Shown in pieces: positions 54,349 through 62,973 of a stretch of 64,000 nt of DNA. Where the stretch lies: the NCBI GenBank assembly GCA_049652745.1, contig JBASEY010000029.1, positions 62,001-126,000 on the forward strand. The letters are read 5' to 3'. The position numbers and the translations under genes are program-made. The DNA is from JBASEY01 sp049652745. Its GTDB lineage: Bacteria > CSSED10-310. The notes beneath the pieces are model-generated. The model was not told the origin of the DNA, did not search any database, and worked only from the letters and a program-made list of their open reading frames with translations. How positions within the stretch are numbered: position 1 is the stretch's first letter; the number at the start of each line of letters is the position of its first letter.

Positions 54349-55662
54349 ATGGTTCAAAAGGGTGATAAGCGGGTTGGGATAATCGGCGGTGGGATCAGTG
54401 GAATGAGTGCAGCCTGGGAATTATCCAGGAAAGGAATCCAAGTCGATCTATTCGAACGAGATGTGCATTTGGGCGGTTTAGCCGGCTGGTTTGATGTAAA
54501 CGGTTCGACATTGGAAAAATTTTACCATCATTTATATAATCTGGATCAGGATTTAATTCGATTGATTCAGGAAGTTGGTCTTGGAAGTAATCTGGTATTC
54601 CGCCGAACGAATACTGGCGCCTTTTATGTAAATAAAATATATCGGCTTAGCAGTCCATTGGATTTGATAAAATATAAGCCCTTACCTTTTCTGGATAGAT
54701 TAAAAATGGGCATGCTGGTGCTTAAAGCAAGAAAGGTCAAGGATTGGAAAGAGCTTGATAATATGACGGCCAGGGATTGGATTGTCCAAAATTCAAGTCA
54801 GGCGGTCTTTGATATTGTCTGGTCACCATTGTTCCGGTCAAAATTTGGTAAGTATGCTGACGATATCTCGGCAGCGTGGTTATGGAGCAAGCTGGTTCAG
54901 AGAGGGGGCTCCAGGAGCAAAGGAGGAGCAGAAGAACTCGGTTATTTGAAAGGTGGATATGGACTGTTGTTCAATACGATGGAGAAGCAACTGACAGAAC
55001 GAAATGTACGCATCCATAAACAATCTCCGGTTGAAACCATTGTCTGTGAAAATGGGAAGGTTACAGGGCTCAGAGTTTGTGGAGATATGATTCCATTCAC
55101 TCACGTAATTGCCTGTGTTCAATTGCCGGATTACCTGGAAATTGTTGGCGAGGCGCCGGAACAATATCGGAATGAACTGGGTAAAATCGGCTATTTAGGG
55201 AATGTCACCCTGGTTTTAAAATTGAACCGCAGTTTATCAGATACATATTGGATTAATGTCACAGATCCGGAATGTCCATTTGTTGGAGTTATTGAACAGA
55301 CAAACCTGTTGGACGAAACGCATTATGGTGGACACCATTTTGCGTATATAAGTAGATATATGGATGTAGATGACCCTCTATATCTGATGACTCCCCAGGA
55401 CTTGTTTGCTGTTTATCGTCCTTGGTTGCAAAGGGTTTTTCCGGAATTTTCCGAAAGTTGGCTGGACGATCTGATGCTGTGGCGTGACCCTCATTCTCAA
55501 GCCGTTGTCACAACAGGATATCGTACTAGAGTACCGGATATCCAAACGCCGTTGAAAGGATTATATTTGTCGACGATGGCGCAGATTTTTCCAGAGGATC
55601 GCCAAATGAGCAATGGAGTTAAATTTGCCAAAAAAGCGGCTGCTATGGTACTTACCGAATAA
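54349..55662 (+). CDS. NAD(P)/FAD-dependent oxidoreductase (amine oxidase/protoporphyrinogen oxidase-like)
   Basis: 437-aa flavoprotein. The FAD-binding GxGxxG is VGIIGGGISGMSAAWEL, followed by the GGLAGWF-type motif. Other features: FYHHLYN, LGYLKGGYGLLFNTMEKQL, and a C-terminal FAD segment LKGLYLSTMAQIFPEDRQMSNGVKFA. Members of this COG act in carotenoid, heme or sugar pathways; the specificity is unknown. ATG 54349 has GGGAGG 9 nt upstream. The gene converges on a GT39-like gene across a 324-nt region. Confidence 0.8.
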   Translation: MVQKGDKRVGIIGGGISGMSAAWELSRKGIQVDLFERDVHLGGLAGWFDVNGSTLEKFYHHLYNLDQDLIRLIQEVGLGSNLVFRRTNTGAFYVNKIYRLSSPLDLIKYKPLPFLDRLKMGMLVLKARKVKDWKELDNMTARDWIVQNSSQAVFDIVWSPLFRSKFGKYADDISAAWLWSKLVQRGGSRSKGGAEELGYLKGGYGLLFNTMEKQLTERNVRIHKQSPVETIVCENGKVTGLRVCGDMIPFTHVIACVQLPDYLEIVGEAPEQYRNELGKIGYLGNVTLVLKLNRSLSDTYWINVTDPECPFVGVIEQTNLLDETHYGGHHFAYISRYMDVDDPLYLMTPQDLFAVYRPWLQRVFPEFSESWLDDLMLWRDPHSQAVVTTGYRTRVPDIQTPLKGLYLSTMAQIFPEDRQMSNGVKFAKKAAAMVLTE

Positions 55663-55986
55663 TCCTGGCGCTAAAATTTGAAGGGATAAAATTCGACAGC
55701 CTCTACTTGCTGCTCGCCTGTCAGCAACGGTTTGGCAAAAGCGTTCCAACCCCCCTCTTTCTGGAACCTTGTCTAATTAAAAAGAAAAAAAATTGTTTTG
55801 GCAAGTGCTTTTTAAAAAAATTTTATCTCCTTATTTTTCCTCAGTTAAGAAATTATATGTAATTGATTGAAATAAAAGAATATAAATTTTACATAACAGT
55901 GTGAGGCCGATAACGAATCAAACTCTAATAGTGAGGATATTATGGTCAAAAAGATAATTTGGACCCCCAATAGGTAAGCTGTCGTG
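55663..55986. other. 324-nt AT-rich convergent intergenic region
   Basis: Between the FAD oxidoreductase and the convergent GT39-like gene. It is A/T rich (poly-A and poly-T runs near 55790-55835) with no credible open reading frame, tRNA or clear stem-loop terminator that I can support. Confidence 0.5.
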
Positions 55987-57885
55987 TCAGTTTAGGGCGG
56001 GCACTGTGTAGACAGAGTATAAAAGCTCTTGACGACCTACCGGATTGCGAAATTCCTGTAAAACACCTCCAGGTATCTCTTCCAGCAGTCTTTTTTTCAG
56101 CCATTCTTGTTTCGCCAGATCGAAAAAAATCAATGAAGTTGTGCGCTTACGGTTGACAAGATGGCTCAAAACAGGCGATTTTTCCGATACATGTACAAAA
56201 TTATATGCATCGCCGCCCAATCCCTTGTTTCGATTATATAATGTGATCGTAATTATATCGTCATGTACCCAGGGATTGATAAAAACGACATATTGTTGAT
56301 CCATGATTTTATCAGCAAAATGAATTGCTTCCAGACGTTTTGCCGGGCCGAAATATGAGTGATCCTTGACAATTGACCAGGTTGATATCCAAAGGTTGAA
56401 TCCATGTAGGGTTATGCCAATCAAGCATCCTATAACAAGAGTAGGAATGACTCGACGAAAGAGAGGTTTTTGAAAAAGCGCTGAACCGGTGACGCTTATC
56501 TCACGAAAGACAACAACTGCAACCAGATAGATGAGCGGCCATATGATAAGAGTTCTACGATGCAGTGGAAAAATCAAAAGCGGAGGAAGTGTTCCACAAA
56601 AGTAATAAATGGCCAGAATGGGATTCCAGCGTAGAATCAGGCAAAGCAGCGCTACAATAAAGCTCAATGCAAATGCCCCTGAATAAAAGCGATGAATTGT
56701 TTGTTCAGCAAAGGTTGAACGAAACCATTCAACGCTGTTTCGAAGTATATTTTTCAAGATCACGTTGGCTGGTTGGAGATCTGATAGCACCTGATCATCG
56801 ACTGTTTTTTTCCAAACAGGGGTGTCTGTGGCGAGGGAGCCGAATTGAGATTGGAACATTTTTATGGGGCCATGAAGAATATTGAGCTGTAAGGTTAGGA
56901 GAACGGCAAAGACGATTAAAGCGCAAACCGGGCCTGGCCACCAATTTTTCCATATTTTTCGTTTTAAAGCGGGTACGATAAAGATTATGAACCCGACAAA
57001 CAAGTAAAGCACTTTAAGCGGTGCATAGGACCATCCTATACAACCGGCAAAGAAGCCGAAACCGATCCATTTGACAATTCCTATTCTTGATTCGTTATTC
57101 CTCCAAATTGAATCTGTCGTCCAGAGGAGGCCGAGGGAGACGGCGACGCTTGTGCTGAAAAAAGTGCCCATTCGAGATTGGGCCAGGTGCCATGGGGAAA
57201 GACCGAAGACTGCAAGAGCTATGATAGACCATCGATCCGGAATAGTTTTTCTAACCCAAAACCAGAATATCAATAAGAGTAAAGTGGATCCGATGACTTC
57301 GGAAAATCGGACGGACCAAACAGAAACACCGAACAGTTTCATAACAGACCATAAAACAGGAAGCATCAGAGGAGACTCACCACCACCCCGTAAATCAAAT
57401 CCCCTTCCCTGAAAGGGATGGATCGGCCATCTGCCTTCTACCGCAGCCATCCCCCAGACACCTGTGTTGGCAGCATATTCATTGAGAAATGGAGGCCAAC
57501 TTTCAAGCTCGATCAATTTAATCAAGGTGATGACCAGTATGGCAAGTAACCCGGAAATCATGGAGGCGTGTGAAGGCGATGTCGTCCACTCATCTTTCAG
57601 GTGTTTTCTGAAAACTATTCCATAGACTAGCAGTGTGATGCAGGCTGCGAGAATCAGGGGTATATTCGCCCAATGTTTTTCCGGAAGCAGTTGATTGTGA
57701 ATAAGCAGAGCGTTGACGACCAGGAGAATCATGGATAAGCGTCCTTTTATTCGATTTGTCGCCGGCAGATACCAATCCAGGAAAACAATGGCGATACTGA
57801 TGCCGACTAAATACGGAACAAATCCCGAAACCCATGGTTTCAGCCAATTTAAATAAGGATATGAGAACCAAAGCAGATGATTCAT
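55987..57885 (-). CDS. GT39-like (PMT/ArnT-type) polytopic membrane protein
   Basis: 632 aa with about twelve or more hydrophobic helices. The first large loop contains FLNEYAANTGVWGMA, where the Glu may be the catalytic or metal-binding acidic residue (DE motif in related GT39). The C-terminal region (about 530-632) is soluble. A second protein of this kind is encoded at 22859. Substrate is unknown. The Shine-Dalgarno for the ATG at 57885 is weak. Confidence 0.7.
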   Translation of the reverse strand: MNHLLWFSYPYLNWLKPWVSGFVPYLVGISIAIVFLDWYLPATNRIKGRLSMILLVVNALLIHNQLLPEKHWANIPLILAACITLLVYGIVFRKHLKDEWTTSPSHASMISGLLAILVITLIKLIELESWPPFLNEYAANTGVWGMAAVEGRWPIHPFQGRGFDLRGGGESPLMLPVLWSVMKLFGVSVWSVRFSEVIGSTLLLLIFWFWVRKTIPDRWSIIALAVFGLSPWHLAQSRMGTFFSTSVAVSLGLLWTTDSIWRNNESRIGIVKWIGFGFFAGCIGWSYAPLKVLYLFVGFIIFIVPALKRKIWKNWWPGPVCALIVFAVLLTLQLNILHGPIKMFQSQFGSLATDTPVWKKTVDDQVLSDLQPANVILKNILRNSVEWFRSTFAEQTIHRFYSGAFALSFIVALLCLILRWNPILAIYYFCGTLPPLLIFPLHRRTLIIWPLIYLVAVVVFREISVTGSALFQKPLFRRVIPTLVIGCLIGITLHGFNLWISTWSIVKDHSYFGPAKRLEAIHFADKIMDQQYVVFINPWVHDDIITITLYNRNKGLGGDAYNFVHVSEKSPVLSHLVNRKRTTSLIFFDLAKQEWLKKRLLEEIPGGVLQEFRNPVGRQELLYSVYTVPALN

Positions 57886-58394
57886 AGGTCAGAAATACCT
57901 TTAAATTCTTCATTGTATGCGTTCAATGATTGAACCATGACAATAGTATTCTGGCTGAAAAACAGATGATGATCAAGCTTTTGATGGTGTGGCATCAAGG
58001 TTGGAATCGTTGTTTTGAGAAATCCGATGCATCGGTATCCAACTCCTTCTTAAACTAGTTTAACATTTTGAAATATAATATATTTTTCTCAAAATAGAAC
58101 TTTTCTTAAGCGTCAATACGTGTTACGATCTCGTTTTGTCTCATGAAAGCGGATTTGTATTTTTAAAAGAAGGTATTACAGACACCGGTCAGATAGAGCG
58201 GGATATCATAAAGGAAAGAAGAGATGGATTATCTAAGACAGGCTGATGAAAAACGAATCTTGTCTTTATTGTGGGCTGTGATACAAATCGTGATTCGGAA
58301 AAACCGTTCAAAATGGAGTAACCGGGGTGAATAATACAGCAATTGTTTTTGAACGCAGCCAATATTTTATAGAATGCCTGGTTGAGGTGAAATC
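57886..58394. other. 509-nt divergent intergenic region with palindromes
   Basis: Holds a perfect 14-nt palindrome TTAAACTAGTTTAA (58050-58063) and a nearby inverted repeat ATTTTGA (58065-58071) with TCAAAAT (58089-58095) around a TATAAT-like sequence (58074-58079). These may be operator or promoter elements for the phosphatase gene. A 36-codon ORF is annotated separately. Confidence 0.4.
58224..58334 (+). CDS. Possible 36-aa small protein upstream of the phosphatase gene
   Basis: ATG at 58224 preceded by a purine-rich AAGGAAAGAAGAG, encoding a peptide with one hydrophobic stretch (LSLLWAVIQIVI) between charged ends. It ends 60 nt before the GAF-PP2C start. Evidence is only the frame and the ribosome-binding-like sequence; it could be a chance ORF. 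Confidence 0.25.
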   Translation: MDYLRQADEKRILSLLWAVIQIVIRKNRSKWSNRGE

Positions 58395-60149
58395 ATGAAT
58401 CCTTTGGGCCCAAGGGAATTACAGCGTGATCGATTGTTGTTTCTGTTGAAAACGTTGGAAGACATGGGACGGACACTGACGGGAGGTGAATCGTTTGACA
58501 AAGCTGCCCGTTTTCTTCTGCGAACACTTTTAGAATCGATCGGGATTTCTGAAGGCGCGATTTTTACATTTGTATCGAGGCGAAGTGTTTTGAAGCTGAA
58601 GGAAAAAACTCAGAATCTGGATTGTGATTTGTCTGAGATGAAAATTTCCGGTGAACAGATCAGGTATCTGGCTGAAAATCCGGTTCCTCATAAGACAGAC
58701 CAGCTTCCAGAAGAGCTTGCTAAAAAATTTATGGAAATGATCGAGTTCTGGAAAACAAAGGATATTCAGGTAATGATTCCTTTGGCGGTAAAAGGGGATC
58801 TTTTGGGGATGGTGTGTTTAGGCCATCGACAGGCAGATCAGCCATACAGCAAAATCGATCTGGAAATACTTGCTCTTTTGACCCAGCATATCAGTTTATA
58901 TTTTCATGGCCAAAAAAGCCTGGAACAGCTTCAACAAGCAAACTATGAACTCAAACGAAAAATTCTGGAAATGGAGCAATTGTATGAAGTTGCTCTCGCA
59001 GTCACCAGGTTACGAAATCCGGAAGAGTTGCTGGGTGAAATCCTGTCAAGAGCCACTAAAATCCTGGATGCACGATATGGCGCAGTATGGCTGATGACTA
59101 ATCAGTCTTATTATTTAGCAGGGGCATTTGGTTTTAGTGATGTCGATTCGATTCCGGAAATTATGGTGGATTTAAGTAAGCTGAGTCCTAAAACGTTTCG
59201 ATTTGATCCCGATTCTGCCGGGAGCCTGTTAGCGAGCATGAGTATTCGAAACACAACTATCGGGGTATTGAGCGTCGCTGGTAAAGAAAGCCCTTTGGGT
59301 GGTTTTATGGATTTTTCAGAATCCGATTATCAACTTCTGAATACTTTTGCAAATCAGGCAGCCGTAGCCTTGGAAAATGCACGGCTGTATGTGGAAGCTG
59401 TAGCCAAAGAGAGAATGGATCAAGAAATTAGGGTAGCTGCTGAAATTCAGGAATCTATTCTGCCGGACGCTTTTCCAGAGACTCCGGATTTGGATATCTC
59501 AGCGATGACATTGCCTTGTCAGATTGTCGGGGGCGATTTTTTTGATTTTTTCGAAATGGCGGATGGAAAACCAGCTATGATAATTGCCGATGTTTCCGGT
59601 AAAGGTGTTCCTGCTGCAATGATGGTATCGACCGTTCATGGCGCCTTACATGCTTTTACTGAGTTTGTCGACAATCTTGACGAACTGGCATCGAGAATAA
59701 ATTCTCTTCTTGTGAAAACGACACCTGATAATAAATTTGTTACAGCGACCTTTCTGACTTGGAATTCAATGTCAAAAGAAATTACCACACTGTCAGCCGG
59801 CCATGAACCTATCGTCCTGATCAAAGCCGATGGAACGATGACACATCTGTCTCATGGGGGTATGGTTCTGGGATTGTTCGCCGGTATTGAATTTGAGACT
59901 CATACACTGGTATTGAATAAAGGTGACTGTCTCTGCCTACATACTGACGGCATTATCGATCAACGCAATAGTCTTGGCGAGCGATTTGGGATTGCTCGTT
60001 TTGAAGAATTATTGCGTGAGTCTGTGACGGCAAATAGAAAACAATCGGCTGCGATGATAGTGCAGAATGTTTTTCGCAGCCTAGCCAAATTTGCCAAAGA
60101 TGAACCCGCAACAGATGATCAAACATTGATAATTGTCATTCGTCGGTAA
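58395..60149 (+). CDS. GAF-GAF-PP2C (SpoIIE/RsbU-like) serine phosphatase
   Basis: 584-aa cytoplasmic signalling protein. Two GAF-like domains (about 20-175 and 200-345) joined by a helical coiled-coil-like segment, followed by the PP2C-type catalytic domain (about 365-580): RVAAEIQESILP linker, VGGDFFDFFE, IIADVSGKGVPAAMMVS, LSAGHEPIVLI, LHTDGIIDQRN and DDQTLIIVIRR. The Asp residues for two metal ions are present. Such proteins dephosphorylate anti-sigma factor antagonists; the partner is not visible. GAGGTGAAAT precedes the ATG. Confidence 0.88.
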   Translation: MNPLGPRELQRDRLLFLLKTLEDMGRTLTGGESFDKAARFLLRTLLESIGISEGAIFTFVSRRSVLKLKEKTQNLDCDLSEMKISGEQIRYLAENPVPHKTDQLPEELAKKFMEMIEFWKTKDIQVMIPLAVKGDLLGMVCLGHRQADQPYSKIDLEILALLTQHISLYFHGQKSLEQLQQANYELKRKILEMEQLYEVALAVTRLRNPEELLGEILSRATKILDARYGAVWLMTNQSYYLAGAFGFSDVDSIPEIMVDLSKLSPKTFRFDPDSAGSLLASMSIRNTTIGVLSVAGKESPLGGFMDFSESDYQLLNTFANQAAVALENARLYVEAVAKERMDQEIRVAAEIQESILPDAFPETPDLDISAMTLPCQIVGGDFFDFFEMADGKPAMIIADVSGKGVPAAMMVSTVHGALHAFTEFVDNLDELASRINSLLVKTTPDNKFVTATFLTWNSMSKEITTLSAGHEPIVLIKADGTMTHLSHGGMVLGLFAGIEFETHTLVLNKGDCLCLHTDGIIDQRNSLGERFGIARFEELLRESVTANRKQSAAMIVQNVFRSLAKFAKDEPATDDQTLIIVIRR

Positions 60150-60172
60150 AAATCAATGTCATATAAAAATGC

Positions 60173-60781
60173 TCATTCAACTTTTCGCTGTTCTTCCGGA
60201 TGAAATCGGCTGGAAGGGTCGGATGAAGAGGTATCTTGCCGGCGGCTTGTGCGAAACAAGAAAAACAGCAACAACAGTGAAACAAGTGTAATTCCGAAGG
60301 GAAGTCTGGTTGGGTAAGGTAATGAAAAAAATCCTCTGCTGGTAAAAAAACCGATAAAAGATAGAAGCAGAGCCCAAAGAGTACAATTTATAAATTGAGC
60401 CCAAGCAAACCAGAACCAATTAGTTTTAAAAAACCCGAAAGCGGTCGCCGAAACAAGACGAATTCCATACCCATATTGCGTGATAAAAGTCGATTCCCAA
60501 GGATGGTGGATGATAACGTTTTCCAAAGTACCGATCAGTGTTTTTATGCGTGAACGAGATAATAGATGATGCTGCTTACTGAGCCAATATCCCAGAAGGT
60601 AAAAAAAACAGTGACCGACCCAAGAACTCACCGCAGCCACAACAATAACTACCGAAATATTCAGAATGCCGTCGGCGGCAAGAATCCCTGCAAGGATTAC
60701 AAAAACAAAGCTCTGGAAAAAAGAACCCAAAGCGATTGCCCACAACCCATATTGATCGAGTAATGAATAAAACGTATCCAT
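60173..60781 (-). CDS. DedA-family membrane protein
   Basis: 202-aa, about five hydrophobic segments. N-terminus FYSLLDQYGLWAIALGSFFQS and GILAADGILN resemble the DedA/SNARE-associated pattern; the FxxxRxxPxxR-like region includes SRIKTLIGTLE and GYGIRLVSATAFG, the family motif G-R-F-x-P-x-x-R being degenerate (R-L-V-S-A-T). DedA proteins act in undecaprenyl-phosphate or lipid flipping. GGAG lies upstream of the ATG at 60781. The C-terminal tail is Arg/Ser-rich. Convergent with the phosphatase (gap 23 nt). Confidence 0.7.
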   Translation of the reverse strand: MDTFYSLLDQYGLWAIALGSFFQSFVFVILAGILAADGILNISVVIVVAAVSSWVGHCFFYLLGYWLSKQHHLLSRSRIKTLIGTLENVIIHHPWESTFITQYGYGIRLVSATAFGFFKTNWFWFAWAQFINCTLWALLLSFIGFFTSRGFFSLPYPTRLPFGITLVSLLLLFFLFRTSRRQDTSSSDPSSRFHPEEQRKVE

Positions 60782-60969
60782 TCAATCTCCGGATCTCAAG
60801 AATAGCCTTTTAAAACAGAGAATTGCAAGTTCTTAATCTTTTTAATGAATAAGGCACGAAGATAATTATGGTAATCGTAAAGCGAATATTTTATTTGGCC
60901 TCTTGCTCGCAAAAAAAAGCACAAAACGGTAATATGGCTGTCGCTAGATCGAGAAGGAGGTAACCGGCC

Positions 60970-62973
60970 ATGAATTGTCAGTTATTACGTATATTGATGG
61001 TTATGGTGGTATTGGCTTGCCTGTTTTTTTCGGCTTGTAATGATGTGCCGGCTATTAAAAACCAACCTCAAGAAATCGTTCAGGAGAATGTAAGCCCGAT
61101 CAATCAATCAGAGTTAATACAGAAGAATATGCCCGAGGCGCCTTTTTCGCATGGGCTTTTGTCACCGCCTGAGCTTTCGCCGGCTCTTGCGGAAATCTCT
61201 GACCGCCGGATTGCGAATTACCCGGTCATAACAAATAGAATTTTGAAAGGTGGCCGCTATGCTTTTCCGCTGGTTCTTGAGAATAACAGATTTGCTGTAG
61301 CATCTTTACGTGGAGTGGATTTTTTTGAATATGACGGCTCAGAACAGCGTGAGCTTCTTCCAAGTTTACAAATTGATACGCTCGGTGACGCGTGGTGCCT
61401 GGAAAAAGTCGGATCGTCTCTTTGGGTTGCAGATGGCTATGCAGGGGTGTCCGCCTGGGATATGAGTACTGGGAAGGCTTTGGCTCAATGGCCGGATTTG
61501 GAGCAGGCGAGGGCGTTTCATGCATTGCATGACGGCAGACTCGTTGTTTGTCGACATAGACAAGGTCTCGATATTCTTTCGGTAAATTCAAACGGAACAA
61601 AAATCACGCAGCGAATCCATGTTGATGCCGGTGAGCGGGTGAATTTTGTAACATCCGATGTTGATAGATTGTTCATCGGAACTGTAGGCGCCGGATATAT
61701 AGCATATGATATCGATCCAGACTCCGCTGATTATAAATGGACATATACCGATTGTGACAGAATAGTATGGTGTGCTTATCGAGAGGGCTTTCATTACATC
61801 ATAGATCAAGATAAGGGTCTTATAATTTTAGAAGACCAGGCAGATCAAATTCCCCGTTTTCTCAGCAATTTACTTCTACATGGCCAAACACGCCATGCCT
61901 GTTTTGTCGACGATGACAAGATTGTACTGGCTAATGAAAAAAGTATATATCTTGTCGATATCGCGCGACCGGGTAAGCCGCGGATTGTCCAGCAAGTTCC
62001 GGCAAAATTGGATATTCGAGGGGTGGCGCAGTTTGGAGAGGATCATCTGATTGTTACCGAGAGCGAATATGGTGTCCGCCTGATGAAGCTCAGCTCAGAC
62101 CAAATCAAGGATGTCGTCATATTTGAACATAACGGGCTGGTAACAGATGTGGTTCCAATGGATTCAACTCATTTTCTCGTGACCAATACCGGTCAAGGAC
62201 TCTCATTGCTCCATGCGGAAATTGATCACGAACTCACCGTCGTCTCGCGCTGGCGGGATACGGTTTATCCTGTTGCTGCAGACGCTCAAGAATCGGTTGC
62301 AGCGATTGCAGACTATGAGGGAGTATTGTTTCTTGATCTGAGCGATGAAAGAGTTATTAAAAAAATTTCCAAGATCAGGACACCGGGTCGAGCTGTAAAT
62401 GTCTGTATGAAAGGGAAATATGCGTTTGTCGCAGACTGGTTTGAGGGAGTGCAAATTGTTGATATTCAAAACATATCGGAACCGGTTATTCGGTCAAATG
62501 TTTCGACAAAGGGCTGGGCGATAGATGTCGCAGTGACATCTAATTATGCCTATGTTTGCAGTGTAACGGAAGGCTTGTTGACAGTGGATATCAGTGACCC
62601 GTCAAATCCACGCACAATCGGCATAGATCCTTCATCACAAGCCCCCGAAGCCGTCGCTCTAACAGAGCAGGCGCTTTATGTCGCGGATTTTAATTTTGGA
62701 TTGATTGTTTTTGATCTGAAAGATCCCGCTAAGCCTAAACCATCGGGTTGCTATAGGTTGGATGTGTGTAAAAATCTCGAGATACAGCGTAATCTTTTAA
62801 TTGTTTCCAATTATATACACGGTGTGAAATGGTTTGATATCTCCCAGCCGCTCAGACCGGTTTTGACGGGAGAACTAGACACGCCTGGAAAGTCATATGG
62901 CGTGGCATTTCTCCCCTATGAGAATCAGATTTTGGTTGCTGATTGGCACGAATTACTTCGAGTTGAGTGGTAA
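60970..62973 (+). CDS. Lipoprotein with LVIVD-type beta-propeller repeats
   Basis: 667-aa exported lipoprotein. Signal peptide ends at FFSAC (lipobox near residue 19-21). The rest forms a propeller: repeated motifs such as YAFVADWFEGVQIVDIQNISEP, YAYVCSVTEGLLTVDISDPSNP and LYVADFNFGLIVFDLKDPAKP match the LVIVD family. Earlier blades are more divergent. An ideal AAGGAGG lies upstream. The stop TAA shares a base with the ATG of the next gene (TAATG), so the lipoprotein and the radical SAM enzyme are probably co-translated. Confidence 0.82.
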   Translation: MNCQLLRILMVMVVLACLFFSACNDVPAIKNQPQEIVQENVSPINQSELIQKNMPEAPFSHGLLSPPELSPALAEISDRRIANYPVITNRILKGGRYAFPLVLENNRFAVASLRGVDFFEYDGSEQRELLPSLQIDTLGDAWCLEKVGSSLWVADGYAGVSAWDMSTGKALAQWPDLEQARAFHALHDGRLVVCRHRQGLDILSVNSNGTKITQRIHVDAGERVNFVTSDVDRLFIGTVGAGYIAYDIDPDSADYKWTYTDCDRIVWCAYREGFHYIIDQDKGLIILEDQADQIPRFLSNLLLHGQTRHACFVDDDKIVLANEKSIYLVDIARPGKPRIVQQVPAKLDIRGVAQFGEDHLIVTESEYGVRLMKLSSDQIKDVVIFEHNGLVTDVVPMDSTHFLVTNTGQGLSLLHAEIDHELTVVSRWRDTVYPVAADAQESVAAIADYEGVLFLDLSDERVIKKISKIRTPGRAVNVCMKGKYAFVADWFEGVQIVDIQNISEPVIRSNVSTKGWAIDVAVTSNYAYVCSVTEGLLTVDISDPSNPRTIGIDPSSQAPEAVALTEQALYVADFNFGLIVFDLKDPAKPKPSGCYRLDVCKNLEIQRNLLIVSNYIHGVKWFDISQPLRPVLTGELDTPGKSYGVAFLPYENQILVADWHELLRVEW

